Origin: Fistulifera solaris
Taxonomy: Eukaryota; Bacillariophyta; Bacillariophyceae; Naviculales; Stauroneidaceae
Assembly: GCA_030295235.1 (NCBI GenBank)
Contig: AP026165.1
Coordinates: 1 to 36,987, forward strand
Direction of reading: 5' to 3'
Length of the DNA stretch: 36,987 bases
Positions 9,732 to 20,467 of this stretch are shown piece by piece. A program made the translations under genes and the position numbers. The notes beneath the pieces are model-generated. The model searched no databases, was not told the DNA's origin, and saw only the letters and a list, made by a program, of their open reading frames with translations. Each line of letters opens with the position of its first letter. Within the stretch, counting starts at the first letter, position 1.

Positions 9732-12700
9732 ATGCAAAAGAAACTCCCGACATTTCACAACAAAACGAAAGATGCACCAAATGACTCCACCGCCGATAGT
9801 ATCGGAGGTGGATATTGATTAATAGTATAAAGAAGCGACGTGGAAGTTTCACAAGTGGATGTCGGAGAAAGCCTGTCCGAGTTTCAAATTTGTATCGGTC
9901 AATGATTATCGCCGAGCCATGCATCAAGTTTTGGATCATAATATGAGCATCTTTGTGAAGAATGGAGATAAGGAATAATCGAAGGAACTTATCGTGGCGC
10001 CACCGGATATTGTGGTGAGTCTAGCATCGAGCATTCGTTTGCGCGAAAAGTTACAGCCAACCGATTTGGCTCGAAAGATGGAGGAGATCTTGGCCATCGA
10101 TACATCATCGATGTGCTCAAGTTCTGCCACAGTGCTCTGCGGTTTGGTAATAGAGTCGCTACTATCATTACTACAAAGATAGCGAAGAAACTGTTGTAGA
10201 GGATGCGATTGGTGGCCGATTTCATGCTTTGTCAGTGGACAATGACGAATCGGAAAAAGATACTGATTGGGAGGAAATAGACCGCGATATCGAGGAACTA
10301 AACATGCCTAAATACACCGGAGTTGAATTAAAGGAAGAAATTGATATCAAAGAAGTCCTTCTCAAGGGCGATGATCAATTTCAGGCTATTGCGCTGCTGT
10401 ATACGATGGATGATTACATGGGAGCCATTCATAACCATTTCACCCTTCTCAAATATTACCTGAGAGGAAATCATGAATTGCACGAAACTTCAAGATGTAT
10501 GCAACTACTGTTGGAATGTGCAGTCGCCGCCAATGCGGCCATTCAAAGTGTTAACCAAGCAGAGAATGAAATGATGATTGATCACCCACACCTTTCATCG
10601 TTCTACCATGTGCTTGCGCTCGTGAAAATGCCTGATGTGTTAGCAGGCATTATTAAATTGATCGAAAAGCCGAGGTTGGAAAGAACCCTCACATCGCTCC
10701 ATTTCTTGGCGGAGATCATTGAGTGTTCATTTCATCATGGATGAAAAGAACGAGTTCAAATATTGTGAACCGGTTCGTCAAAAGTCAGGCATGGACTCGC
10801 AGTACACCGAGAAATTAGCGCGGGTTGTCAGTTTTCGCGTTGCCTTTGAGGTGATGTTACAATGGGAGGAACCCATCAATAAAGATCTTATTGTCGAAAT
10901 GGGTGCCAGGGGGGTTAAAAAACCACATACGATGGCTCCGGAGACTATGCGTTTAGTAATGGCGACTGTTGCATTTTAATACGCAAAGAATCGTTCAAAC
11001 AATCATGGGGCTTCTTGAAGATGGGAAAAGCTTGTTGGGAAGCGAGGGCATTGGGGCAACAATTTAATAAAAGCATCCCTGATGGCCGCATACGGGGAGA
11101 TCTTGACGATCCGTTCGCATCTTGTATCATTCCGGAAATAAATGAAACCTCGCGATACAGGCCCTTTGAATGTTTGCCTGAACGGCCACATCTCATTCCA
11201 ATCTTCGACATGTTGAGCAAATTTGTTAGCGGTGATCGAAAAGTCCAGTTCCTGTAGCTTTGTCCTTCGGGCTACATGCAATTTTGATGTCTATCTTTGT
11301 GGTTCAAGGAGACGGCGATTTGGCACAAGTTGCTGATCATTCGAAACAGTCGTACAATACATTGTATAATCAATTGGAAGCCTTGTCTGATTTTACCAAA
11401 TTGCCAGGAAATGCTCCTAGTTTCTACCACAATGTTTCGTTGTCTGGTATTTTTCGACAGACACACTTCTTAATTCTCAAGCCGATCCAAGTCAAGTTGT
11501 GGATCCGGTTATTTCCGAAGACTTGCATTTTGGAATCCCCTCATGGGAGGAGAATATATGCTCTATGCCACCTATATATGCTCGATCAACTTGGGGTCTC
11601 CAACCGTTGATTCCATGGGCCAGCTTCGACTCGTCCTGCACCTATACAATGCGCTCAAGCTCCGCTTGCCGACGTTTGAAGTGCCTCTGCTACAGAAAAT
11701 GGATACAGTATTTAGCAAGACTAGAGCAGTTTGGGTCGGAGGAAAGCCAACAAAAGAATCTTACAGCAGGGTGTTTTGGATGTCTTGGGGAATGAGCGGC
11801 GAGTGGAACTGCATGCCAGTCTTCTGATGACGCACGCGATAGAAATTCTTTTGGTGACTGTTCCAAGAATCTGCAAGACGATTTGAGGTAGGAATCCTTT
11901 TTATGTATTAACAATGGATGAGAAGAAGGCTTTTGCTTACATGGTCCGGCGTAATTTTCACACAGAGCGTTGGATGAGGTTCGTCCGGAAGAGTTTTGTG
12001 CCTCGTATCGGCATCTTGTTCAACAAGATTTCTCATCTGAAGATCTCCAGAACCACTACACTAACCGAACCAAAAGCGGCGCGGACGCAAAACAAAACAT
12101 CATTTCAATGCCTTTGTCAACCTGTTGACCCGAATCAACATCACACGTGACGCTATGGATGATGACGAACAAAATGTTCTTCCATTGAACTTCTCTGCCG
12201 TTGGATCTGTTTTGCTGGAGTTCGTCAATGCTCTGTCCGATCAAATGGGTTGGTCGAATATGATTGACGACTTCATTCGAAACAATCCTGAACTTCGAAC
12301 CAGTAAGACTACGAAAGGGAAAGTCTTGAATAACAAGCACCACGGTTTAGCCCATATTTGGGGACGACTTTTGTTCATCCTTGACAGCGATTCTCCTAAG
12401 CTACCTGGTATTGCTACCGAATTTGATGTTGGCGTAATCTCTGAGTTCACTGAATCTTTTTCAGTCGGGTCAAGAAAAGTCGCCGTACATTCTTCGTCGT
12501 CGAAGAAGAAATTCTCACAGATCAGCGCAATTCTCTTAAAGGATCATATCCATACGGTGGAACGGGGAAGACGGCAAGCGACCTACTCCATGCATATGTA
12601 TCTTTCGGATAATATGAACTTGCCATGCCGCAGAATGCTAGCCAGCTAAGCGCACTGCAAACGACTTGCGAAAGGGCTGTGATCATTCCCTCTTTCGTTT

Positions 12701-13180
12701 TGCCGTCGGAATGTCTGCATTTTACTATCCATGAAATTCTTCTTGGACTACTTCAGCAAGCGCACTGATATTGATGACATGGTGGTCAATGGCGCAAAAC
12801 TAAAATAGGATAAAGATCATGGAGGAATTCACGGCCAGTGGTTCGAATTGTCCACCACTCGAACTATCGGGAACTTATTATTCCCATTTTTCCGTTTCAG
12901 TGCGACAATCTTCGATAAAGTCTTTCGTGAGTTGGCACGCACTAGGAATGGTCGCAAGCTGTACACTGTTTTCGCATGCTGAAGCTCCATGGGACAAGGC
13001 TTGGCAACATGCGGATGGACGAGTATGACGCGCTTGGTTGGGGAGTGCTTTTGTACGAGAGCACGTATGGCAATGACTTCGGGTCGTGTGACTGTTGCAA
13101 TAATGGCGATGGTGTCATTTTCATCCTGCTGCTCTTTCACAGACGGTAAAACATTGCTTGCAAAGCCCGAAGGACCTTAG
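9732..13180 (+). CDS. Large DUF6604-like protein
   Basis: Function unknown; the N-terminal domain resembles DUF6604, which I recall from fungal and diatom proteins. The start ATG gives MQKKLPTFHNKTKDAPNDS, and one-base repairs lead into YKEATWKFHKWMSEKACPSF, the typical beginning of the domain. IVAPPDIVVSLASSIRLREK (about 9990-10045) and, in another frame, HRYIIDVLKFCHSALRFGNR (about 10095-10155) complete it, followed by GGRFHAL and an acidic segment. Long open blocks follow: 10229-10980, 11010-11260, 11260-11830 and 12125-12650. A probable C-terminal part has MKFFLDYFSKRTDIDDMVVN (about 12731-12790), RTIGNLLFPFFRFSATIFDK (about 12865-12920) and GWGVLLYESTYGNDFG (about 13035-13085). About 1,150 codons in total. 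More shifts and stops than in neighbouring genes leave open a decaying copy. The exact 3' end is uncertain. Confidence 0.55.
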
Positions 13181-13544
13181 CTTCCATATCCGCTCCTCCC
13201 GAAATGCTAGCGTCGCCAATCAGACTTTGCAACTGGATTCTTCGTAGATCAATCGTTTCCGTGTCTCGTGTTTGTGACTTTTGTCGAGAATCAGATGCAA
13301 TTGGACTCTAGTCGTTGATGACGAATCATCCATTACCGCGATACTTTTCTAAGAACCCATAAATCGCAAAGTTGTCACACAAAACAGTCGTTTCCTCTGG
13401 ATTGTTGTTGCTCAACTACTCTTTTCTCTTCATTTTCTTCCTCCTCCACGTCGTCGTATGTAAACGACAAGGCTGTTTGTTCCCATACACGTTCAATCGG
13501 TCGTAGGGTTGCATCCTCTCAAACCAGCAGTAAAGTTTTTGCTG
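13181..13544. other. Unassigned stretch between convergent ORFs
   Basis: No recognisable gene. On the minus strand a Glu-rich reading (VEEEENEEKRVVEQQQ, about 13405-13455) could continue the ORF at 13545-14453 after a frame shift. On the plus strand the DUF6604-like gene could extend to about 13300. Confidence 0.35.
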
Positions 13545-14453
13545 CTAGACGAAGCTTGCTTGCATGGTTACAACGCTCGCATCAATGTTGTCATCACGCT
13601 GCGCTGAATGAGACGCCCTACCAGCAAATGTGCCACATCCGCCCCAGTACCGTATCGTACCATCGTGTTCCTTGTCGTTCAAACAGTGATGAAAATCTAA
13701 ATCGATGATGATTTGACACTCGCGTGGTTTGCATTTGCAAAAACAATCGGCGATTTCTTGGGCGGCTGCCATCCGTGCTGTCGAAATAAAACCACCAATA
13801 CCAGATTTTCTGGGCATGTGAAAACACCCATGCCCACATTTTCTGGATACGTGAAAACACCCGTGCCCACATTTTCTGGATATGTGAAAACAACCCATGC
13901 CCACATTTTCTGGATACGTGAAAACAACCCATCCCCACATTCTCTGGATACGTGAAAACACCCCATGCCCACATTTTCTGGATACGTGAAAACACCCCAT
14001 GCCCACATTTTCTGGATACGTGAAAACACCCCATGCCCACATTTTCTGGATATGTGAAAACAACCCATGCCCACATTTTCTGGATACGTGAAAACAACCC
14101 ATCCCCACATTTTCTGGATACGTGAAAACACCCCATGCCCACATTCTCTGGATACGTGAAAACACCCCATGCCCACATTTTCTGGGTACGTAAAACACCC
14201 CATGCCCACATTTTCTGGGGAGGTGAAAACACCCCATGCCCACATTTTCTGGGGTGCGTTTGCTCGTTCTGGGTTTTATGCATTTTGCATTCATACTTTC
14301 TTTTTTTTCTTCATTGCTATTACGCAAACATGAATTCTTCCAAATCTTTGCACACCCGTGCAAATAGCGCATTGTTAGCACGGTAGAAAGGTTTTCACCT
14401 ACAAGGTACTTCTCGACCCGGCAAGTCTCGAAGAACTGAATCAATATGGACAC
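13545..14453 (-). CDS. Hypothetical minus-strand ORF built on a minisatellite
   Basis: A 302-codon ORF whose middle third is the translated 35-bp minisatellite: alternating YPENVGMGCFH, VSRKCGHGVFS and RIQKMWAWGVF blocks. The C-terminal part has EIADCFCKCKPRECQIIIDL and GTFAGRASHSAQRDD. I recognise no domain. All three minus frames stay open across the repeat, so openness there is not evidence of coding. The unique C-terminal 70 codons and the Glu-rich continuation downstream are the only hints of a real gene. Confidence 0.3.
   Translation of the reverse strand: MSILIQFFETCRVEKYLVGENLSTVLTMRYLHGCAKIWKNSCLRNSNEEKKESMNAKCIKPRTSKRTPENVGMGCFHLPRKCGHGVFYVPRKCGHGVFSRIQRMWAWGVFTYPENVGMGCFHVSRKCGHGLFSHIQKMWAWGVFTYPENVGMGCFHVSRKCGHGVFSRIQRMWGWVVFTYPENVGMGCFHISRKCGHGCFHVSRKCGHGCFHMPRKSGIGGFISTARMAAAQEIADCFCKCKPRECQIIIDLDFHHCLNDKEHDGTIRYWGGCGTFAGRASHSAQRDDNIDASVVTMQASFV
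13803..14258. repeat. 35-bp minisatellite, about 13-14 units
   Basis: Each unit reads CATGCCCACATTTTCTGG then ATACGTGAAAACACCCC, 34-35 bp. Variant positions are TACGTG versus TATGTG, CACCCC versus CAACCC, ATGCCC versus ATCCCC and TTTTCT versus TTCTCT. The last two to three units diverge (GGGTACGTAAAAC, GGGGAGGTG, GGGGTGCG). A run of variants (TATGTG unit, then CAACCC, then ATCCCC) recurs five units later, which indicates a higher-order repeat of about 175 bp. Confidence 0.95.
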
Positions 14454-14483
14454 GGTTTTGCTATATGGCGCGAAAGCAACATT

Positions 14484-15318
14484 TTAACTCACGTTATGCC
14501 TGTCGGTAGCAATGACTATTTTGCACCTGATCAGAGAGCCTTGTGCTAGGAAATTTGCAGCAAGGAAGACGAATAATCGTTTCACTTGGCTATCGTCGGC
14601 GTCAGAGATAAATCCATTGTCGAGACACTTGATGGCTTCATGAGCACCAAGACTACACTGGAGAACTTCAAAGTAGGTAACGTCGCGACGGAGCAGGACG
14701 ACGGCGTCGACGACCAATGGAGTTTGCTCTGTTGGCGGTGGCTTTGGCACCGTAACGCTGAGTACGGAACACACTAGATTGTCAGCATCACGATCTTTCC
14801 CCATGGATTTGATTTTTAGATTTCTGAGTTCGGTGATCGGGGCACTGCTTTTGTCGAACATCTCGAAAAGCGCAGGATTCTTGCAGTTTGCAATCAATAC
14901 GCCACTGAGCGATGGAAATCTGCAACGTCTTTGATGACATGGAACAAATGATCATTGACAACATGCTAGACATCTTGCAATCAATACATCATTGAGCGAT
15001 GATAATCTGCAACGACTTTTAGACTTTGATGACAAAGAGCGGTTGACAGTTAACAACAGGCTGAGTCTTCTTCTGTTTCAGCACGAGCGGAGACTCGAGT
15101 ATACTTTCACCGTTGTCGTTACCTGAGGAGTCCTTGCAGTCCTTAAATGTGCCCGAAAAGCTCTTTTTGTGGTACAACACGAGGTTCGGATGATTCTTGT
15201 TGCAGCAATCTCTGCATTTTTCGACGAGTGGCTTCTTCGGTTCGGGCCGTTCTTTGGCGCTGGACTTATCATTTAAAATGCTGAATGAAGATGGCCATAC
15301 TCGAAGAGCGTTGTGCAA
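14484..15318 (-). CDS. Hypothetical protein, minus strand, two open blocks
   Basis: Two compatible minus-strand blocks form a plausible gene. The first (15019-15318) is Lys/Ser-rich and contains EKCRDCCNKNHPNLVLYHKK and SFSGTFKDCKDSSGNDNG. The second (14484-14897) contains KSMGKDRDADNLVCSVLSVT, VPKPPPTEQTPLVVDAVVLL and RRDVTYFEVLQCSLGAHEA. Between them lies an imperfect tandem duplication that shifts frame. The Cys cluster could bind metal but no family is recognised. A competing reading exists on the plus strand near 15340-15480 (MLAFATGMTTALFTCMCC). Strand choice is therefore not certain. Confidence 0.4.
14889..15020. repeat. Imperfect tandem duplication, offset about 87 bp
   Basis: CAATCAATAC is followed by GAGCGATG and ATCTGCAACG at 14891, and the same order recurs from 14978. 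Both copies continue with a TTTGATGACA segment. The offset of 87 bp is a multiple of three. In minus-strand translation the copies read LQIIIAQ-CIDCK and LQISIAQWRIDCK, so the duplication may lie inside the coding region. Confidence 0.6.
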
Positions 15319-15507
15319 GAACTTGTCCCAGTTGCGCTTGCCGACCTTAAGTTGCAGGTTTTGATGTTAGCGTTTGCGACGGGGATGACCACAGCACTCT
15401 TTACCTGCATGTGTTGCTCTGTGGCGTGTAAGCGCATGAAGAACTACGTAACCTCGAAATAGACGTCAAATGATGATTTCGGTCCAGAACTTTTTATCTC
15501 CGACCGG

Positions 15508-15753
15508 TTGCTTTCACGTTGCAGAAAGATAGTAGTAACGGACGGCAATGAATATGTTTATCCTAATCCAGGACTATACACGAGCTCTATTCCTGAATCG
15601 TTTCTATCGCGGATCGAAGGATCTATTCCAAACACAGTCCCCGATCTTCCCTCAGAGCATCGAACACTAGCGTCTTGTGAGGCGGAAAAGGGATTGACTG
15701 CTGTATTGAATTTAGAACAGGTGAATCAACATATTATTGGAACGGAATATTAG
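15508..15753 (+). CDS. Short hypothetical ORF
   Basis: 81 codons from ATG, and open further upstream to about 15463. The translation (VVTDGNEYVYPNPGLYTSSI; PNTVPDLPSEHRTLASCEAE) has ordinary protein composition. Just upstream, in another segment of the same frame, a hydrophobic stretch (LMLAFATGMTTALFTCMCC, about 15360-15420) could be a membrane helix of the same protein. No family recognised. The call is weak because it competes with minus-strand readings upstream. Confidence 0.25.
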   Translation: MLSRCRKIVVTDGNEYVYPNPGLYTSSIPESFLSRIEGSIPNTVPDLPSEHRTLASCEAEKGLTAVLNLEQVNQHIIGTEY

Positions 15754-16177
15754 CTTGACTCTAGACTAGAAGAAAAATGCCAAGTGTTGGTGAGGTGAAA
15801 ATCTGGCTCAGACAAAATAATAATAATGTTGATTCAAGACTCGTGAAAAGTTGATAATTGAGAGAATCCGGGACTAAATTTGTCGCAGATTCCCTGACGT
15901 ATGATGCACAGCGGGAAAAGCCGCGAGGAACGGAATTTTTATCCGTGACTGCTGGTTCAAGGACGTTGTCACATCTGTGTCGCACAAATGTCACACCTAT
16001 AGCAAATAGTACTAACACGGAGCTATCGACTACTGGTATCGAGAGAAACAGTCAAATGGTGTCCCCAGCCTTACTCATCATCATCCGCCGCCGCTCGGCA
16101 AAACGAAGCATTTTTCGCGTCCCTTATCTTCTTTAGAATAATGTTTTAGATCAGCTGAGTGAGGAGTTAAAAACGAC
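15754..16177. other. Intergenic region, no gene seen
   Basis: About 420 bp with no convincing ORF. It probably contains the promoter and 5' UTR of the membrane protein that starts at 16178. Confidence 0.4.
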
Positions 16178-19100
16178 ATGTACCGCCCTCTAAAAATATC
16201 GGAAACGGCAACAATCCGAGCCGCGGCGATGATTCGTACGTCTACGGACATGCGCAATCGACAGAGCAATCTTCTCCTTATCATCGAAGACCTGTCGTCG
16301 CCTATTCGAATTACGAAACATCATCAAATCCTTCGCTTTCCGAGCCGATGGGAATCATTCCGTCTTCTCGTTATACGTACGCATCAAACCCTATTCCGTC
16401 ACCTATCTACACTTCTCCCGATCCTTTGAAGCAGCAGCTCATTTACAAAACAACAAACTCATGTCGATTGTTCTTATACCGACTGGTTTTTCTTACTTTC
16501 AAATCAGCAATCTACCGCCCCTTCAACTTGTTTTCTTTTCATCGCCTTGATTGTTTACGCTGTCGATATAATACAGTCACGAGATAGCGTACTCTGTATC
16601 ACGTGGCTGGCGGTTCCGGTTCTGTCTCTTGTCAGTGGATGGTCATGGCTCTCGGAAGACTACGGCAAAGACAGCACCGGTGTGGCTCTTTTCAAATCCT
16701 GTTTCAAACTGGAGCTGCAGCGTCTTTTGGGCTTTGGTAGCAGGATGGGGAACCCTTCAATTTCCGAGTGGCTGACAACATACCCAACTATCGCACGGCA
16801 AATGGAAGCTGGTTTGCATGCAACAGCACCACTCATTCTCGCTAGCTTTGCAACTCATTCGAATATTCAGCACGTTGATTCAAATTACGGACTGACGCAG
16901 CGCTAAGATTCGCTCCCGCACATGTTTGCGGTATTTGTGTGGCTGGGAATGATAACCGTTGGCTCCTGTCGGACCAGCTTTCCTACCAAGGACGATGAAG
17001 CGCACGAGAATACTGGAAAATTACGCAAACCAAATTTTATTGTCACAAGCAACGTGGCTCATAGTCACGTGATGGTACTCTTGTTGGCGCCTCCATCGAT
17101 GCATTTCATCACATTCTGGCGGAGATTATTGAGCCGAATGGCCGATTTCGATGATTGGTTTGATTGGTTCTTGGCTATGGCGATTCCGTACTTGCTCATG
17201 ATGTCTTTGAGTGTTTTGTCGAGGCAGACGGTGATCGATAATCCTTATGCTTCTCTGCCGCTACTGCGACAGTCGGACATCCTTCCCTTGTCGTTCTTTT
17301 TTCATCGTTGGCTATACAACAACGATACTTGATTCCTGTGGTTCACGAATTTGCCTATCACTATACCGGCATTAAACAATCGTCGTGGATGCTGTGTTTG
17401 TACTGGACCCTGGCGACCGTTACGCTTCTTTGACGACGTGGTTGTGGGGCCGAACGTCGCAAGGCCAACCTTTCTTGGGAGAATATCATGAGGATGTTCT
17501 ACAGCTCCTACTTTCGCTGCTCGGATTGCTTCTTGGAAAGGGTGTGGGTATGCCCTGGAACTTTGCACCTCTTCCGATCTTGGCTTTTCTGGGACTCGGT
17601 CTCTGGCTCTCCACTCGGATGCTCCGGTATCTTGGGATTGTGCTATTTGTCTTTCTCGCGTCGGCTTTTGTGATTTTACGTATCGCTTCGCCGGGATCGA
17701 TCACACGTTGATTTTGCCATTTCCAATCAAGAGCGTCAGCTTGATTGGGTTTGGGATGGCAGTTGTCGGATCGTCGGCCTTGATTGGTCTAGTCACCGGT
17801 CTCACAATAAGGGCACCAGGAGGTTTTCTGTCGAATCAGATAAAGCGCTTCGATTTGTCTGGTATCTTGTTAGTCGCATACGCACTAGTTTCGATGGAAG
17901 TAGAGATAGCGTTGATCAAAGAGAGTCGACATGGGCCAAACTAATCGGAGTACATATGACTGAAGACGCCACAGTGAGCGACCACATGTATTCTCCAGAG
18001 CTGGCCTATGTTACAAGTTTAGCGACTGTTGGATTGAGTCGCATGATGCTATACTTTGGTATGATCAATGCTTCCTCGTCCTGGATAGCCATAGCGTTTG
18101 CGAGTGGAAAAGCGTTCGCCATCTATATCGATACTGTGCATTCTATGCGGAATATGTACCCGTTGAGTCCCACGGACATCCTGTTCGACTCGATCTTGTT
18201 CGGAATTTCATTTCTTGTCGTGGCCGTTCCACATGTCTTTTGGCCCCTGTATACGTAAAGGCGTCGACAAGGTATCAAAAAATATCTGGCGGTCCGATTT
18301 TAAAGGCGAAACCCCTAAGAATCATCATTCTTTATGCATGCATCCTATTGCCTCTTGCCATAATGCTTGCGGAGTTCGCTGTTATCGAGCCATTGGTTAC
18401 TATTCTACGAGAAAGTCATGGTAATATGAGCATCGCGGGTGGCGCTGTGCTGATATTGGGTGCCTGCATGTGCATGTGGGGCATATCACTGCTCTCCATG
18501 CTCAATCATTATTTACCGGATGGAGGAGGCGAGAAGTGGAAAAAGGCTTCCGGTGTAATATTTTACTGGGCGTTATGACTTGTTTCGCTTTCCCCATGTT
18601 CAATTCTGGTTTGGAAAAGGACGGTTTCGAACTCTTAATCCATATAAGCAGGCAGCGGTTTCGAAAATTGGCCGCGATCTTATGAGCCGCACAAGAAACA
18701 GGACGGGAGGGTGGGGAATCCTCTTTTCCCTCATTGCGACTTTATTAGCATTAGCGGGCCCCTTGGAGTTGAGGGAAAGACGCAGCAGTTCAGGCGCAAA
18801 GGACCAGTCGTTATTAATTCGCACAGCAATTTTAGTCTGCTTTTCGGCGGTGGCGTTGCGTGGTTTGTTATGGTTCACCTCATGAATGAAGCGGAAGTAT
18901 TACCGCTAGTGTTCACTACAATATCATCAATGATGGTTGCATTTCTTTGCACAATAACGTCTGTCTTGGGCTATTTCATTGAACTTGAGAACTTTGACGA
19001 CACAGAGCAGTTAGGAAACACCGTTCTGGTATCTTTTGTCGTCTTCTTGATGACAGCAGGTATCCCGTCGCTGTTGACGATGTCTTCAGGACTTTCGTCG

Positions 19101-19620
19101 ATTGGGTCAAACAACTGGTTGACAACTTACTTGACCATTTGTAGTATATTCTCGTTTTGATATCAGCGTCCCTTGGAATACGACAGAGCAAGGACATTCG
19201 CACACGAGGTTTTGCCAATTGTTTTGTTTGCTGTCATGGTTCATCAATTTGATCCTGGTGATGAACGCGCTTATCAGAGAACGACCTGACGAAGACAGCG
19301 AGTCGAATGATTTGTCCTTTACAGGCTTCGGCACACTGGCTGCGATTTCAGTCCTATTCTTCCTTCAAGGTGAAAGCGCGTCCACAGGAGCCGGTCGCCG
19401 GCTAGTAGGCGCGAACAAGTCATCGTCTTTCCAACTATCACTACCATTGCGCCAAAAGCCACGAACTCAATTCATACTTTCGCTGGGAACAGTGTGTGCT
19501 TTCTTGGTAGCTGCATCACAACTTTTGGGGCAAAGTTCCTCTTGGACAGTCTTCGGGGCTCTCGTCAGATCATCTTTTGGAGGTATTGCGTCAGTCTACT
19601 TTTTGAGTACGAGCAGATAG
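16178..19620 (+). CDS. Polytopic membrane protein, about 20 membrane segments
   Basis: The start ATG gives MYRPLK; adding one A to the following five-A run leads into NIGNGNNPSRGDDSYVYGHA, a Ser/Tyr/Pro-rich, probably disordered cytoplasmic tail of about 100 residues. From about 16520 onward the protein is almost wholly hydrophobic. Segments include VLCITWLAVPVLSLVSGW, WFLAMAIPYLLMMSLSVL, SLIGFGMAVVGSSALIGLVT, YVTSLATVGLSRMMLYFGMI, IIILYACILLPLAIMLAEF, GGAVLILGACMCMWGISLL, GWGILFSLIATLLALAGPL and VFLMTAGIPSLLTM. Polar landmarks between them are SMLNHYLPDGGGEKWKKASG, RNRTGGWG and GYFIELENFDDTEQ. I believe this is a protein conserved in diatoms but of unknown function; a transporter-like role is only a guess. 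Frame changes occur about every 200-300 bp. The 3' end abuts a repeat array from 19681, so the C-terminus may be altered. Confidence 0.6.
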
Positions 19621-19680
19621 CAGAAGTAAATAGGCATCATTACCAATGCCAACAATACTTTTGCCCTATATCGCTTCCAG

Positions 19681-20290
19681 AGTCTACGCGTAATGTACGT
19701 AGCCGCTGTAGGAAATCTTCTCTGTAGCGGAACCCGGAGATTTCATTTTCACCATCATCCAATTGCTGCAGTTGAAGTGCACAGATGTCAACAATTCCTT
19801 GCACACCATATTTGCTTCATATCGAGAAGCAGTGAACGCCTTCGATTTGAAAACAAAACGGTGATGGAACCAATGATGCAACGCTTCGAATGTCTACGTA
19901 ATTTCACGTAGCTCTGGTGGGAAAATTTATCGACAGAGGGACAACCCGGATATTGTCGAATTTCGATCATACCATTTTCCGCGTCTTTTGGGCACCAATG
20001 ACAACAGTATATTTTGCCCAGCATTGCTTATGCGTGCCACGAAAAACATTTGACGCTGAACCGACAGTGAAACATGAATCGGTGGAAAGATAAAGGCTTG
20101 CAGTGTCTACGCGTTATGTAGCCACCGTAGGAAATTTATCTCTGTAGGTTATTAACCCGGATATTGTGTTTTCGTCATCATCCAATTGTCCTCAGATGTC
20201 AACATTTCCTTGTGCATCGTATTTGCTTCATATCGGGAAGCAATGAACGTCTCCGATATGAAAACAACATTGATATTATTGGATTCGAGG
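19681..20290 (+). repeat. Repeat array: two copies of a ~190-bp unit plus one hairpin copy
   Basis: Hairpin-type repeat copies start at 19681 (GTCTACGCGTAATGTACGTAG), 19881 (GTCTACGTAATTTCACGTAG) and 20103 (GTCTACGCGTTATGTAG). Each is followed by a GTAGGAAAT or GGGAAAATTTATC box and an AACCCGGA(TATTG) box. Copies 1 and 3 share further flank: CATCATCCAATTG, AGATGTCAACA, TTTGCTTCATATCG, GAAGCA and TGAAAACAA in the same order. This makes 19681-19865 and 20103-20290 an imperfect direct duplication about 420 bp apart. No transposase ORF is seen. The family could be a MITE or a terminal fragment of a larger element. Confidence 0.75.
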
Positions 20291-20467
20291 CTTCTACTTA
20301 AGGAGTAAATAAGGCACACGTCCCCGTCTGGACTTTGTCCGCTTACTTCGACATTGCGATGAGCGTGAGCGCGCTTTCACACATTTCTTTGCCTTCCCTC
20401 TTTTCCTTGATGATAGCACAATCATCATCCTCCTTGCGAACCAAATAAAGCAACAAAAGACGTCAAA

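Noticed and set aside
12829-13140. Minus-strand ORF of 103 codons
   Set aside because: The plus strand here gives a more protein-like continuation of the DUF6604-like gene (FPFFRFSATIFDK, GWGVLLYESTYG).
13803-14258. CRISPR-like array
   Set aside because: The units are contiguous 35-bp tandem copies without unique spacers, and the genome is eukaryotic.
15858-16136. Plus ORF of 92 codons
   Set aside because: Biased composition, no motif, and overlapped by an equally long minus ORF; it lies in the promoter region of the next gene.
16547-19620. GPI ethanolamine phosphate transferase (PIG-O/PIG-G-like)
   Set aside because: The many membrane helices fit, but the N-terminal alkaline-phosphatase-like catalytic domain and its metal motifs are absent.
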